Shown here piece after piece: positions 1-11,900 of a stretch of DNA of 64,000 bases. Origin of the DNA: Manihot esculenta (taxonomy: Eukaryota; Streptophyta; Magnoliopsida; Malpighiales; Euphorbiaceae). Both the position numbers and the translations under genes were made by a program. The notes below the pieces were generated by a model, which saw only the letters and a list, made by a program, of their open reading frames with translations, ran no database searches and was not told the origin of the DNA. The stretch lies in the NCBI RefSeq assembly GCF_001659605.2, contig NC_035176.2, positions 25,414,716 through 25,478,715 on the forward strand, written 5' to 3'. Numbering within the stretch: position 1 is the first letter of the stretch; every line of letters starts with the position of its first letter.

Positions 1-443
1 AATTCATTGGTAATGTTATAGAGGGGATAGTTTCCAGCATCAAAATTGCTCTTATCAATTTGTTTGATCAATCGGATCTAGTGCTTCAATGGGTTTTAGG
101 TTGTGTGGAAATTATTCTCCACCGGTATTATCCAATTTGTTATTGTTATAATGGTAGCCTAAAATGTCTAGCAAGGATTGCACATGTTAGCACCACCACT
201 TACCCAATCATAATCACGTCCCTTCTCCTATGTAGCATAACTCAGTTATCACATCCATTATTCCCTTGTTTTTTTATTCTGTTGATGGCTCAATATGCTA
301 TTATAGCAATGTGGATGGAGAGAGTTCATTGGTTAAGTTATTTTCAAATATTCAGCCTTGAGGACAAGGCTAGTTTTCTAAGGGATAATAATGATAGGAA
401 TATGGAGTATTCTAGAATATAGGATAACAAAAAGGATAAGGTT
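1..443. other. No gene recognised; left-edge sequence
   Basis: A 120-codon open frame exists on the plus strand, but its translation shows no domain and has the composition of chance reading through AT-rich DNA. The C-terminal exons expected for the minus-strand dioxygenase (iron-binding His and Asp motifs) were looked for here and not found, so they probably lie outside the window. Confidence 0.4.
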
Positions 444-809
444 TGTTAGAGAGGATTGTGGGTGGAAGTATGTGACATGACAACTATCAAAGTGGGCAAA
501 ATTTTGTATAAAGAGAAGAAGGGGGAGAATGGAAAGGGCACCTGAAAATATATCAGTTATTTCATTTCTCTGTTAGAGGGGCAGGGTTCTTCTCTACATG
601 AGAAGCTTTTCCTGGAGGCTCTTGTAAGTCATTTTACTTCTCTTGCTTAGTTCTTTTATTGTTCTTGTTTCTAGTTGTGCTGTAAGAGTGTTGCTGTAAT
701 AGACTAGTAGTTTCTTCCATTGCCAATCAATACAAGTTTTTCATCACAATTTCATATTCACTCCATACCTCTTCTCATTTACAAGCTAACTTTGTTCCTA
801 ACTCTATCA
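444..809 (+). repeat. LTR-like sequence, possible retrotransposon end
   Basis: The stretch begins TGTTAGAG and ends CTCTATCA. Near its end it has T/C-rich sequence and an AATCAATACAAG-like polyadenylation region, as expected of an LTR R-U5 segment read on the plus strand. It abuts a minus-strand gag fragment at about 810. I found no matching target duplication and no second copy in the window, so the boundaries are only estimates. Confidence 0.3.
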
Positions 810-1346
810 GATTATTAAGAAAATTTTGTAACTGTCAAGACATATTTTGCATCCGAGGCTCAAATTGAGCAATCCTAGCTTCTACCTAAATCAATTTGGC
901 CTCATTTTGTGCTTGCAATTTGCGTAGTATGTATTTTAATTCCTCGCTTGAGTTTGTCAAATCTCCCATGACGATGAGCTCTAATACCAAATTGTTATGA
1001 TTTTGAATCACAGGTCGTATCACGATATGATTGTTCACAAAGGAGCTCATTAGAGGGAGCTCTTAACACCTCAAACTCGTTAATAGGAAAGAATCTTAAA
1101 TCTCAATGTGCTTATAATTAATCTGTTTGTTTTATTACTCATGCATTAAACTCGTACATATAATAAAGATTACACAATAGCATAAGGATTTCTAACAAAT
1201 TAAAAGTTCTAGAGTACTTGATAATAACTAAAAAGCTTATCCTAGTCTAAACAATACAAAGATTGATAATAATCAGAAAGTTTATCCTAATCTAAATAAT
1301 AATAAAGATTAATAATAATCAGAAAGTCTATCCGTTATCCATAACA
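810..1346 (-). mobile_element. Truncated LTR retrotransposon: 5' LTR, primer site and start of gag
   Basis: On the minus strand an LTR runs from 1346 to 993 (TGTTATGG... to ...ATAACA). It is followed by a TGGTATTAGAGCTC primer-binding-like site (tRNA-Met type) at about 988-975, then a short coding-like stretch beginning ATGGGAGATTTG near 970. That stretch contains in-frame stops and ends abruptly at about 810, where unrelated LTR-like sequence starts. No 3' LTR is visible, so this is a broken element. It lies downstream of exon 9 of the dioxygenase gene, presumably in its next intron. Confidence 0.5.
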
Positions 1347-1914
1347 ACATCCGTCTTAGAATATAGCTTTACATGCCAATTCAGCCAATTGGGATAAAGG
1401 AAAGAATTTAGCAGAGTCCAACACGATATCTTCAAATTCAATCTTAATTTAAACCATCCCTAAAAGTAAAGAAAATTCCTATATTGATCTTATGTAAATT
1501 ACTTGCAATTCAACATAAATCTCTTGCCCATTAAGAATCTAACATGTCTAATTTTAATCTCATCTAAATGATTTTGTGCTGAGCTTAAGCTCCAGTATTG
1601 TTATGCAATCTCAGGATAATTAGTCCAGTAACTGATATTTTGTACTTCACTGAACCTTTCTATCAAAGATTTTGCACCTTCATTTTTCATGAATTTTAAC
1701 ATCATGTCATGCAATTAAATCAAGCAATTAGGAAATTAGCATAATAAGCCCAACTGCATTCAATTCCTTAATATGAATACAGCTGCATAGCAGAATGAGA
1801 TGGTAACAAGCAAGAAGGATCATGATAACTGAAAAGAGAATTGGATCTTTTACAAGCGATAGAATCATTCAGCAAAATTTAATGAGCCATTATTGATGGG
1901 GAAGAATGAGCTAC
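1347..1914. other. Probable intron sequence of the dioxygenase gene
   Basis: AT-rich sequence without a supportable exon, between the donor of exon 9 (GTAG at 1914-1911, minus strand) and the retrotransposon fragment ending at 1346. Confidence 0.4.
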
Positions 1915-4900
1915 CTCTGAATTGGAAAATAATAAAGCAAACGCCCTTTGTGGCACCGAGACCGAAGAAGTATCTGTTCAAGGCCTTCATTTTCATTTAT
2001 TTTCATTCCCTTGGTTGCTGCGTGTTAAAGTTTTATTAGGAAAGAGCAAAAATCAAAAAATAGAAATAAGAAAATCACACTTCATAATAAAGACAAAGTA
2101 TCAGAAAGGGTGAAGGAAAAAGAAAAGAAAAAGCACAAGCTACAGTTGGCAATCCATTCAGCAATGGCCATGAGCCTGGATCTTAAATGTTCATTAAGAA
2201 TGTTCAAAGAACTAAGCCGAGAGAAATTCTTCTTCAGAGACAAGTGTGGGCCACAAGCCCATGGTTGGACTTTTTTTAGGTCACAGTTACAGCTCTGCCA
2301 GCATGGGAAGCAGTCATTCATGGGTAAACACATTGAAAACTTTCTAGAGGTCACATGTGAAGCATTTATCAATTTCTAGCATGTGCAAGCAATTCTACAA
2401 ATCTCATCCAACAGGAAATCATCAAAGAAAAATCTTTACCAAATACAGTGGCAATAAATATTTATATGTAACCTAAGAAATCCATGATCCACTTCTCTAT
2501 GGATTTGACAAACTCTAGATGCATAGCCCCTCCAACAAGAACAACCCTGGCACCAAATTGGTACCCAAACCAATGCTATATCATAGATATCGCCACTTTC
2601 ATTCATTTTCTAAGAAACATTTAACCAAATTGGTACCCAAACCAATGCTATATCATAGATATCGCCACTTCCATTCATTTTCTAAGAAACATTTAACTTT
2701 AAGTGACACCTCAAATGGTAAAATTTATTTCTCTGGATAAAAATCTGTCCTTTTATTCATTTTTCCAATAAATTCTATGGAACTAAAAACATAAGAGATA
2801 AACTTATAATGGCTTCATTCAAAACCAAAAATTCAACCATGGAGATATTACCATATTTATCGCAGTGATAAGCCACCATCAATCCAACATCAAGGATCAA
2901 CTTTCCAAGCGCTTTGAAAGCTACATGAAAACAACCTAGATTCAGCAATTAAATAAGAGAAAAAGCTTTTTTTTTTCCTCTGGTAAAGCAGCAAAATAAA
3001 GTTTCACAGTCAGAAATACACTTCACTATCTCAAAGCAATTTTATCTCAAGGATTGTTATAGGTTATAGGAAGTAAATATGTTAATATAGGAAGTAAATA
3101 TTGATAGATGGGTTAGTTACTTAATCTTAGAGATTGTATAATCATAGACTTGATTTTCCTTCCTGTTTAGATATTGTCTCTCATGTATAAATAGGTTGTA
3201 ATCTTTATTGTGATATAACAACAAATATTATCTTTCTACATGGTATCAGAGCCTTTCTCGTAGAGATTTTTTTTTTTTTTTCTCTCGTCAAGTTTTAATT
3301 TTTTTTTTTTTTTGAGATTTAGGGCTCTGTTCATTTAGGTTACCCATAAAGGGTAACATTTGGATCTCACTGTCGCTGATCTGAGGTTTGTTTGCCGTTC
3401 GGGTGTTGGGTGGAGGTGTTTTTTTTCGGTACTGTTCACGGGTACTGTAATACCCGGCTAGTTCAGGCATCAGAATTCTTACCATCCAGTGGAATTCCGG
3501 AATGTCAGAGGTTCTAGAAGGGTAAGAGTGAAGGTTTTCTAAAAGGTTTTTAAGTGTTTTAACGGTTTGATTCAGAAAAGAGTTAAGTTTTGAGGAGAAG
3601 TGGCCTAAGGAGTTTCTGTCATGTTCGGCCCCCGAATGTTAAGTTCGGCCGCCGAAAGTGCCCAATGTTCGGCCCCCGAAGTTTATGTTCGGCCCCCGAA
3701 CGTTGCATGGTTTGGCATGCGATTCGGCAGCCGAAGCGGAGTTGGCCAGCCAATGTGTGGGCACTCCTTAGTCATTGTTTTGGGACAGATGTTACCTCCA
3801 AATCTTCCCAGAGGTTATGCCACGTCTCCCATGACTCATACACAGAGTTTCAGGATAGGCTTACTACGGGTCTAGGCGGCCTTAAGCCGATCTGGATCCT
3901 AGTGCCGAGCGGTTCGGACCGTTACAAAGAGGGTACCGGTTTCCGGGCTGTTACAGGTACTGTTCATCGATACTGTTCACAGGCACTGTTCATTGGTACT
4001 GTTCACGGATACTGTTCTACAGAATAAGAATCAGCGCACACAAATGGCGCATATGGCAGTTGAGGCCCCTTCAGATCAGGGAATTTTAATATTTGCAGAT
4101 GAGTATGCACAATTCATCCCAGGCATCTCTGAAATCCTCTAATTCCTCCTCTATCACTGCAATTGCCGAGTTAGGTAACTCTACTGCATGTCTTGTATCT
4201 TCATCCTCCAAATGGGTTATTGATTCTGGTGCTACCGATCATATGTCAGGTAATTCTACCCTTTTGTCCAATCTTGAGTCTCATGCATCGCCTTCTTATG
4301 TTACTCTTGCTGATGGTACTAAATCTTTTGTCATGGGTTCTGGTCATGTCAACTTAACCCTAGGGCTGTAAATGAGCCAAGCTATTCGTGAGCTACTCGA
4401 GACTCGACTCGATAAAAGCTCGACTGAGTTCGGCTCGTTTTTTAAACGAGCCAAGCTCGAGCTCAATTTTGAGGCTCGTCACTTAAACGAGCTGAGCTTG
4501 AGCTCCATAGTATTCGGCTCGTTAAGGCTCACGAGCTGGCTCGTTTTAGGCTCACGAGCTGGCTCGTTTTTAGGCTCGCGAGCTGGCTCGTTGAGAAGGC
4601 TCGCGAGCAGGCTCGTTGAGAAGGCTCACGAGCAGGCTCGTTAAATAGGCTCGTGAGTAATATTATTTAAATAAATTGGTGAACCAATTCGTTAAATAAA
4701 TTTATGAACAAGTTCATATATTATTAAAAAAATAAAAATAACTATAAAGTTATAAAATTTAAACTATTATAAATACTTGAAAATTATAGTATTGAAAATT
4801 ACAAATAATTAAGATTAATTATTATAATTAATATTCTTTAAAATTAAATTATAAAAATCTTTTGTATATAATTATTATATGTATAATCACAAATAATTAA

Positions 4901-7900
4901 TATTAATTATTATAATAAGTATTCTTTAAAATTATAGTACTACATGATAAATTGAGTTGTAAAAATTATATACATTTTAAAATTAAAGTATAATTATAAA
5001 AAAAATTTTGTATATAATTAAGCATACAATATAAAAGATGATAATAATTATCAAAGTATATTAATAATAATTAATTAAGGTTATATGGATGTTGAAGTTG
5101 AAATTCAAGTTAACTAATTGAACAAGCATGAAGATGATTATGAAGATAATTAAATTATATTAGCTTGTTTCAACTGTTGGAAGTTGGAATCAACTTTATT
5201 CGTTTGATATTAAACTTTGTGTGTAATCTAATTTTATTATGTTGTTGAATTTATATTTATTTGTGTTATTTTAGTTATAAATTGTGTTACGTAATTTTTT
5301 TTATGTACACTCTTTTTTTTATATTATTTAAATTAATGATGATTAAAAACTGATTAAAGTGTAATTATTAATTCGAGCTCGAGCCTGAACTTGAGCTCAA
5401 ACCAAACTTTTTAATTTTGAGCTCGGTCTCGAGCTTTTTTAACGAGTTTCTTAATCGAGCTTTCCGAGTTCGAGCTCAAATTTTATTAACGAGCTTCTTA
5501 ATCGAGCTTTTCGAGCTCGAGCTCGAATTAGGCTCGTTATTAAATCGAACGAGCCTTTCACGAGTCGAGCTCGAATCGAGCTCGATTATAATATTTAATT
5601 CTCGAGCCGAGCTCGAATCAAATATTAGAGCTCGAGTCGAGCTCGAGCTCGAGCTCGAACTTCCAAACTTTTTTAATAAACGAGCTTTACAAAGCTCGGC
5701 TCGGCTCGGCTCGATTACACCCCTACTTAACCCCTTCTCTTTTTGTATCCTCTGTGTTATGTCTCCCTAAGTTCGCATTTAATTTGCTTTCTGTTAGTAA
5801 ACTCACTCATGCATTGAATTGTTGTGTCTCATTCTTTCCTGATCACTGTATTTTTCAGGATCTTTCGACGAAGCAGATTATTGGTAGAGGGCGTGAGTCA
5901 GAGGGTCTCTACGTCTTGGATCAGCAACTACCTAGATCTCTTGCATGTTCCACACGTTTAACATCTTTTGATGTTCATTGTCGTTTGGGGCATCCTTCTC
6001 TCTCGGCTTTGAAGAGGTTATATCCACAGTTTCATTCTTTGTCTGTTTTAGATTGTGAGTCTTGTCAATTTGCCAAACATCATCGTTTATCTTCAGTGTC
6101 TCGAGTCAATAAACAGGCTTCATCCCCCTTTGAGTTAGTACATTCAGATGTTTGGGGTCCTTGGCTTACTGTGTCTAAACCTGGCTTTAAATACTTTGTT
6201 ACTTTTGTTGGTGACTTCTCTCGTACTACTTGGTTATTTTTAATGAAGAGTCGTTCAGAATTATTTTCTATCTTTTGTGCGTTTCATGTTGAAATCCAAA
6301 CCCAATTCAATATTCCCATTCGTATATTGCAAAGTGACAAGGCTAAAGAGTATCTCTCTGGGGAATTTCAATCTTATTTGTTACAAAAAGGAATTCTTCA
6401 TCAGTCCTCTTGTGTTGACACTCCTTCACAAAATGGAGTTGCCGAAAGAAAAAATCGACATCTTCTTGAAGTAGCCAGAGCCCTCTTATTCCACATGAAA
6501 GTACCTAAATGTTTTTGGGCTGATGCTATATCCACGGCTTGTTTTTTGATCAATCGCATGCCTTCCTCCATCCTTCATGGTGATATTCCTTATAATATTT
6601 TGTTTCCCACTAAATCTTTGTTTCCTATTGAGCCACGTATCTTTGGGTGTACTTGTTTTGTTCGTGATGTTCATCCACAGGTTACTAAATTGGATCCCAA
6701 ATCACTCAAATGTGTCTTCCTTGGCTACTCTCAACGTCAGAAAGGGTATCGTTGTTTTTCTCCTTATCTGAATCGGTATTTTGTGTCTGCAGATGTAACA
6801 TTTTTTGAGTCCACTCCATTTTTTCCGCCATCATCTGTTTATAACACTCAAGGGGAGGAAGATGACCTCTTGTTATACACTGTTCACTCTCTGTCTCCTC
6901 AGACTACTCCTACACCTTTCGCTCATGTGCCAGGTCGCCCTCCCATCTTTCATGTGTATTCCAGACACTTAGAGGACTCTAACTCCGCTCCACTATCCGC
7001 TTCTTCGTTGACAGACCCTGCTCCCACTAATCCTTCACTATCTGATTTAGATTTGCCCATTGCCCTTCGCAAAGGTAAACGTACTTGCACTTATCCCATT
7101 TCAGCTTGTGTCTCTTATGATCAATTATCCTCTTCTTCTCGTTGTTTTTCCACTGCTTTAGATTCTATTTCAGTTCCCAAAATTGTTAGTGAGGCTTTGT
7201 CCTACCCTGGTTGGCGTGCTGCAATGGAAGAGGAAAGATGGCCCTTAACACTAATGGTACTTGGGAATTGATGTCCTTGCCCCTAGGAAAGCGGGCTATT
7301 GGGTGCAAATGGGTGTTTGCCGTGAAAGTAAATCCTGATGGATCTATTGCTCGCCTCAAGGCCCGTTTATTGGCCAAAGGTTATGCACAAACTTATGGAG
7401 TTGACTATTCTGATACATTTTCCCCAGTTTCCAAGCTCGCATATGTTCGATTGTTTATTTCCTTGGCAGCTACACATGATTGGCCTTTGCATCAACTGGA
7501 TATTAAAAATGTTTTCATGGTAATCTTCAGGAGGACGGTTATATTGAGCAACCACCTGGTTTTGTTGCTCAGGAGGAGTCAGGCAAGGTTTGTAGACTTT
7601 GAAAATCCCTTTATGGCTTGAAACAGAGTCCTCGGGCATGGTTTGGCAGGTTTAGTGAGGTGGTCCAACAGTTTGGAATGAAGATGAGTAAGTGTGATCA
7701 CTCAGTGTTTTATAGAAATTCTGATAGTGGAGTAATTCTGCTTGTAGTATATGTGGATGATATCGTTATCACAGGAAGTGACATTGCTGGCATCACATCC
7801 CTAAAAGAATTTCTTAAAACATAGTTTCATACAAAGGATTTGGGTTCATTGAAATATTTCTTGGGAATCGAAGTTATGCGGTGTAAGAAAGGCATCTTGT

Positions 7901-8927
7901 TGTCTCAAAGAAAATATATTCTTGATTTGTTAGCAGAAACAGAAAAATTGGGTGCTAAGCCTTGTAGTGCCCCAATGACCCCTAGCCTTCAACTTACCAC
8001 AGAAGACAGTGAGCCATTTGCAGATCCTAAAAGGTATAGAAGATTAGTTGGCAAGCTGAATTATTTGACGGTGACTCGTCCTGATATTGCATATTCAGTG
8101 AGTGTGGTAAGTCAGTTTATGTCCTCTCCTACTGTTGCCCAGTGGGATGCTTTGGGACAGATTCTTTATTACATTAAAGGAACTCCAGGGCGAGGGCTAT
8201 TCTATGGTAACCATGGGCACTCAAATATTGAATGCTTTTTTGATGCTGATTGGGCAGGCTCGAAGGTTGATAGAGGGTCAACTACTGAGTATTGTGTTTT
8301 TGTGGGAGGTAACTTGGTCTCATGGAAAAGTAAGAAGTAAAATATGGTCTCCCGTTCTAGTGCTGAATCTGAATATCGAGCCATGGCACAAGCTGTTTGT
8401 GAAGTCTTGTGGGTACGTCAACTATTAGAAGAAGTTGGGCTCACAAATTCGGTGTCTGCTAAGTTGTGGTGTGATAATCAAGCAGCTATCCGCATTGCCT
8501 CTAATCCAGTATTTCACGAGAGGACTAAACACATCGAGATTGATTGTCATTTTGTTCGTGAAAAGGTCCAACAAAAGATAATATCAACAGGACATATCCG
8601 AACTGGAGAACAATTAGGAGATATCTTCACTAAAGCTCTAAATGGAACTCGAGTTGATTATATATGTAACAAGTTGGGCATGATTAACATTTATGCTCCA
8701 ACTTGAGGGGGAGTGTTATAGGTTGTAGGAAGTAAATATATTAATATAGGAAGTAAATATTGATAGATGGGTTAGTTACTTAATCTTAGAGATTGTATAA
8801 TCATAGGCTTGATTTTCTTTTCTATTTAGATATGGTCTCTCATGTATAAATAGGTTGTAATCTTTATTGTGATATAACAACAAATATTATCTTTCTACAA
8901 GGATCAATGGAGACCATTTCCATCAGT

Positions 8928-8958
<31 letters not shown>

Positions 8959-11900
8959 ATAAACATACCAACTTCCAGTTCTGGCAAGCTATTAACAGGC
9001 CATATGTTTGATCCACAAAAATGAGGATACCTACAAGATGGGGGCATCAAGGTTATGCAAAAAAGAACAATTATATTTTTGTAAGTACAATCTGTATTTG
9101 ATTAAAAGATGTCCTCTACAACATTAAGAAAAAAGTTTCCCCAGCCAAGCTAATACTCTTCTTTCAAAAAATAGATCATATCACAGAATTTAAATCTCAG
9201 TTGCATTTATAGTCCATCTCAGCCAAATATTACTAAATTTATGTTCATCAATATAAAATTTACAGCATTGCCTGCCCTTGCCCATGACTGAAAACAAAAA
9301 AAACGAAGACATTTAAACACAAAGCTTTTTTCCAAATTTTACCGGTGCATTAAGTAGGCATCAGTTGTAGGCACATCCAGTACTGGATTTGCATAGAAGG
9401 AGCCTTTAAACAGATCTGCACAACACAGTAAAAGCCACATTGAAATACAACATCCAGCTCAGATAACTTGATCTCCTTATATATTTCATTTAACCATAGT
9501 TAAGTTGCCAACCGAATTCAAATTGATTATTATGAAGAACCTTGTATCTGTAATTACTGTGCAAACAAAATTAAGACAAGGCAAAAAAGTTTCCCCTTCT
9601 GGAAAAAGAAGAGAGCTTCAATGACATAAATGTTCAATTGCAGGTTTTGGCATTGTTTAAAGCATCAGCTTCAATCAAAAACCCAGTGCACCCCAAATAA
9701 CTCTATACTGATATAGAAACTTCATTCTTGCAAATCAACTATGACTAGTAAATATAAGGACTCCAAAAGAATACAGGACGATAAATAGATAAATGAATAC
9801 ACAAAAAATGGCAACAAAATATTGGATTAATAATGATAAGATTATTAACTGTTATACCATCAAACTGCCACACTGTAATCTGAAAGTGTACATGAAAATA
9901 TGGAAGTGGAGTCTGGACTCTGGATTTGTTGACCATGTATCTCATAGGTGGAAATCGTATGCATAATGAAAAGGATATATCAAACTGATGTGGTATCAAT
10001 AAAATATTGACAATCCCTCAGAGCAAGTCAACTTTTAATGTGCCTAGATAAGTGCAGATCCGGTGTGATGAAGGTGAACAAACAGACTATATGAGCAGTA
10101 GCAGATGGTGAACAAATTAGATGCAAACATACTATGCATCAGCAGAGAAAAAAGGACAACATGGTTTGGGATAATCATTCTAGGCTCTTTCAGATTCACA
10201 CATTTTACCTTCAAGTTCAGTGCGGGATTATTGTTGTGTCAGCTATCACATGTTTGCTTATTAAGTTGTAAGCTTCTATCAGTGAATTGCAACATGAAAA
10301 GCTCCCAGGTTGTGTTTTAGGAGTAAGGACACCATATTCAATGTCCCTCATCAAGACTGTAACAAGTGAGTTACAAATAAGGTGCTGTTTCATTTGCACA
10401 CAAGCTAATTTGAAGTTGTTACATATCAAATGAGAAAGTGTAGGAATAGAAAGAATAGGAGGGAATAGGTCTGGAAATAAAATGTAAAAGATAGCTGTAT
10501 ACATGAGAAAAGTCAACAAAAAGCAGCTTTTGAAGGGAAAAGTAGTAGAGGTTGTTAAATTTGGGCCAGGCCTAACTCACCTCAAAAACTAGCTCAAGGG
10601 GGAGGAGTGTCTATGACCCATATAAGAGATACATTACCCTTTCCACAACTGATGTGGGATTCAACACACCCCTTACGTCCAGAATTTTATTGGTGCGTGA
10701 CATATTTATAGGAGGCTCAATATCGGAGGGGAAGCTTTGATACCATGTTAAATTTGGGCAAGGCCTAACTTACCCCAAAAGCTAGCTCAAGGGGGAAGAG
10801 TGCCTATGACCCATATAAATGGATCATTACCCCTTTCCACAACCGATGTAGGATTCAACGGAGGTAGTTACCAAAAATGTAGCCAACTTCTGGTGGAAAT
10901 TGTTAAATAAAAGAGCTGGAATAGCTCCTGTATTCTCATTCTACTATTCTGATCGATAAAGGAACTCTAGGTTCTGTTCTATGCTCCTTTCTCTATTTTT
11001 CCTACCATTTTTCCACCTATTTCACCTGTAACTGCTCTGTTAGGGTTCTTAGTCCTAACAGAAGTTCAATGATTGATAACAAGTTACATTCATCTGCTGT
11101 ATGCATGTGTTTATCAAGTTACGCTACTCAGGCACTCTCCTTAGTATGCCATGGATGCCCTCTTCTCAGAGACAATCCCCAATCTACCACCCAGCAAAAG
11201 CTTTGGAAGTAGTTTCAAAGGCTGACTCACTTTTTATGTGTGGGAAATGTCAGAATAGAGCCAGTGAGAAGCTATAATACTGCCACAACCGCAGCAGAAT
11301 AGGCACTATAATAAATGGGGGATTCTTTTTTCTTACAAATATTGCTGCAGAGAAGTTTCATTGGGAAAACAATTATTAAAACCCAAATAAAGTAGCAAGC
11401 ATCTCTTAACATATCATTTTTTTAACTTAGGAAAACATTTTTTTATCACCATCTTGTCATGATCTGCAGAGTGTCCAAATATTGACTTGAGGAAAAACAA
11501 GCATGAGAATGAGAAGAAGACAGTAGCTCTCCATCCTCACTTTCACAAAAGTCAGTAGAATATTTATGGAATTCATAAAATCTATAGTGAAATAGTTTAC
11601 CAGGCTTCCCAGATTCAAGCATTTCTTTTCCATGACTCCACCCATAGTTGTACCTACATATAGAAGGTAGGTAAGAGAAACATAAGAGTTAATAAAGTCA
11701 TCTTATCTAACTGCCCACCACTACCTTCAAACGCAAGAAAATTATATTGTTATTCAAATGCAAAACTATCATGCTTGCCCAAAATATGAACAACAGGGTA
11801 AAAGGGCAGTGTATATACAGTTTGTGTCTTGACAACAACACCTAGGGGAATAAGGCTCTATATCAACATCACGTAAAAAATAAAATTATTTGTTTAAAAA

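Larger units (their letters stand above)
3055..8899 (+). mobile_element. Ty1/copia LTR retrotransposon (Copia-1), defective, inserted in intron 7 of the dioxygenase gene
   Basis: Two 186-bp LTRs (3055-3240 and 8714-8899, TGTTATAGG...CTTTCTACA) are flanked by a perfect 5-bp duplication AGGAT (3050-3054 and 8900-8904). TGGTATCAGAGC follows the 5' LTR directly as a tRNA-Met primer site, and a purine tract (GAGGGGGAG) precedes the 3' LTR. The LTRs differ at about seven positions, roughly 3.8 percent. Inside, most of gag is missing and the pol frame is broken. A gypsy-family solo LTR (3446-3955) and a hAT-like element (4361-5725) are nested in it. The whole element lies between dioxygenase exons 8 and 7, opposite to the gene's direction. 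Confidence 0.93.
9416..11600 (-). other. Intron 5 of the dioxygenase gene
   Basis: A 2.2-kb intron between exon 5 (donor GTAAAC) and exon 6 (acceptor GTGCAG). It contains a TRIM retrotransposon (10553-10860) and a possible short solo LTR (10901-11060). The rest is AT-rich sequence in which I see no other coding signal. Confidence 0.65.

Noticed and set aside
3590..4027. 145-codon ORF on the plus strand
   Set aside because: It spans the solo LTR, its duplication and the leader minisatellite, so it has no coherent origin.
5417..5770. ORF rich in E, L and R
   Set aside because: Product of GAGCTCGAGC repeats in the hAT-like element terminus.
11457..11645. 62-codon ORF overlapping dioxygenase exon 5
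   Set aside because: It is in a different frame from the conserved [10 protein letters not shown] reading and runs into the intron.
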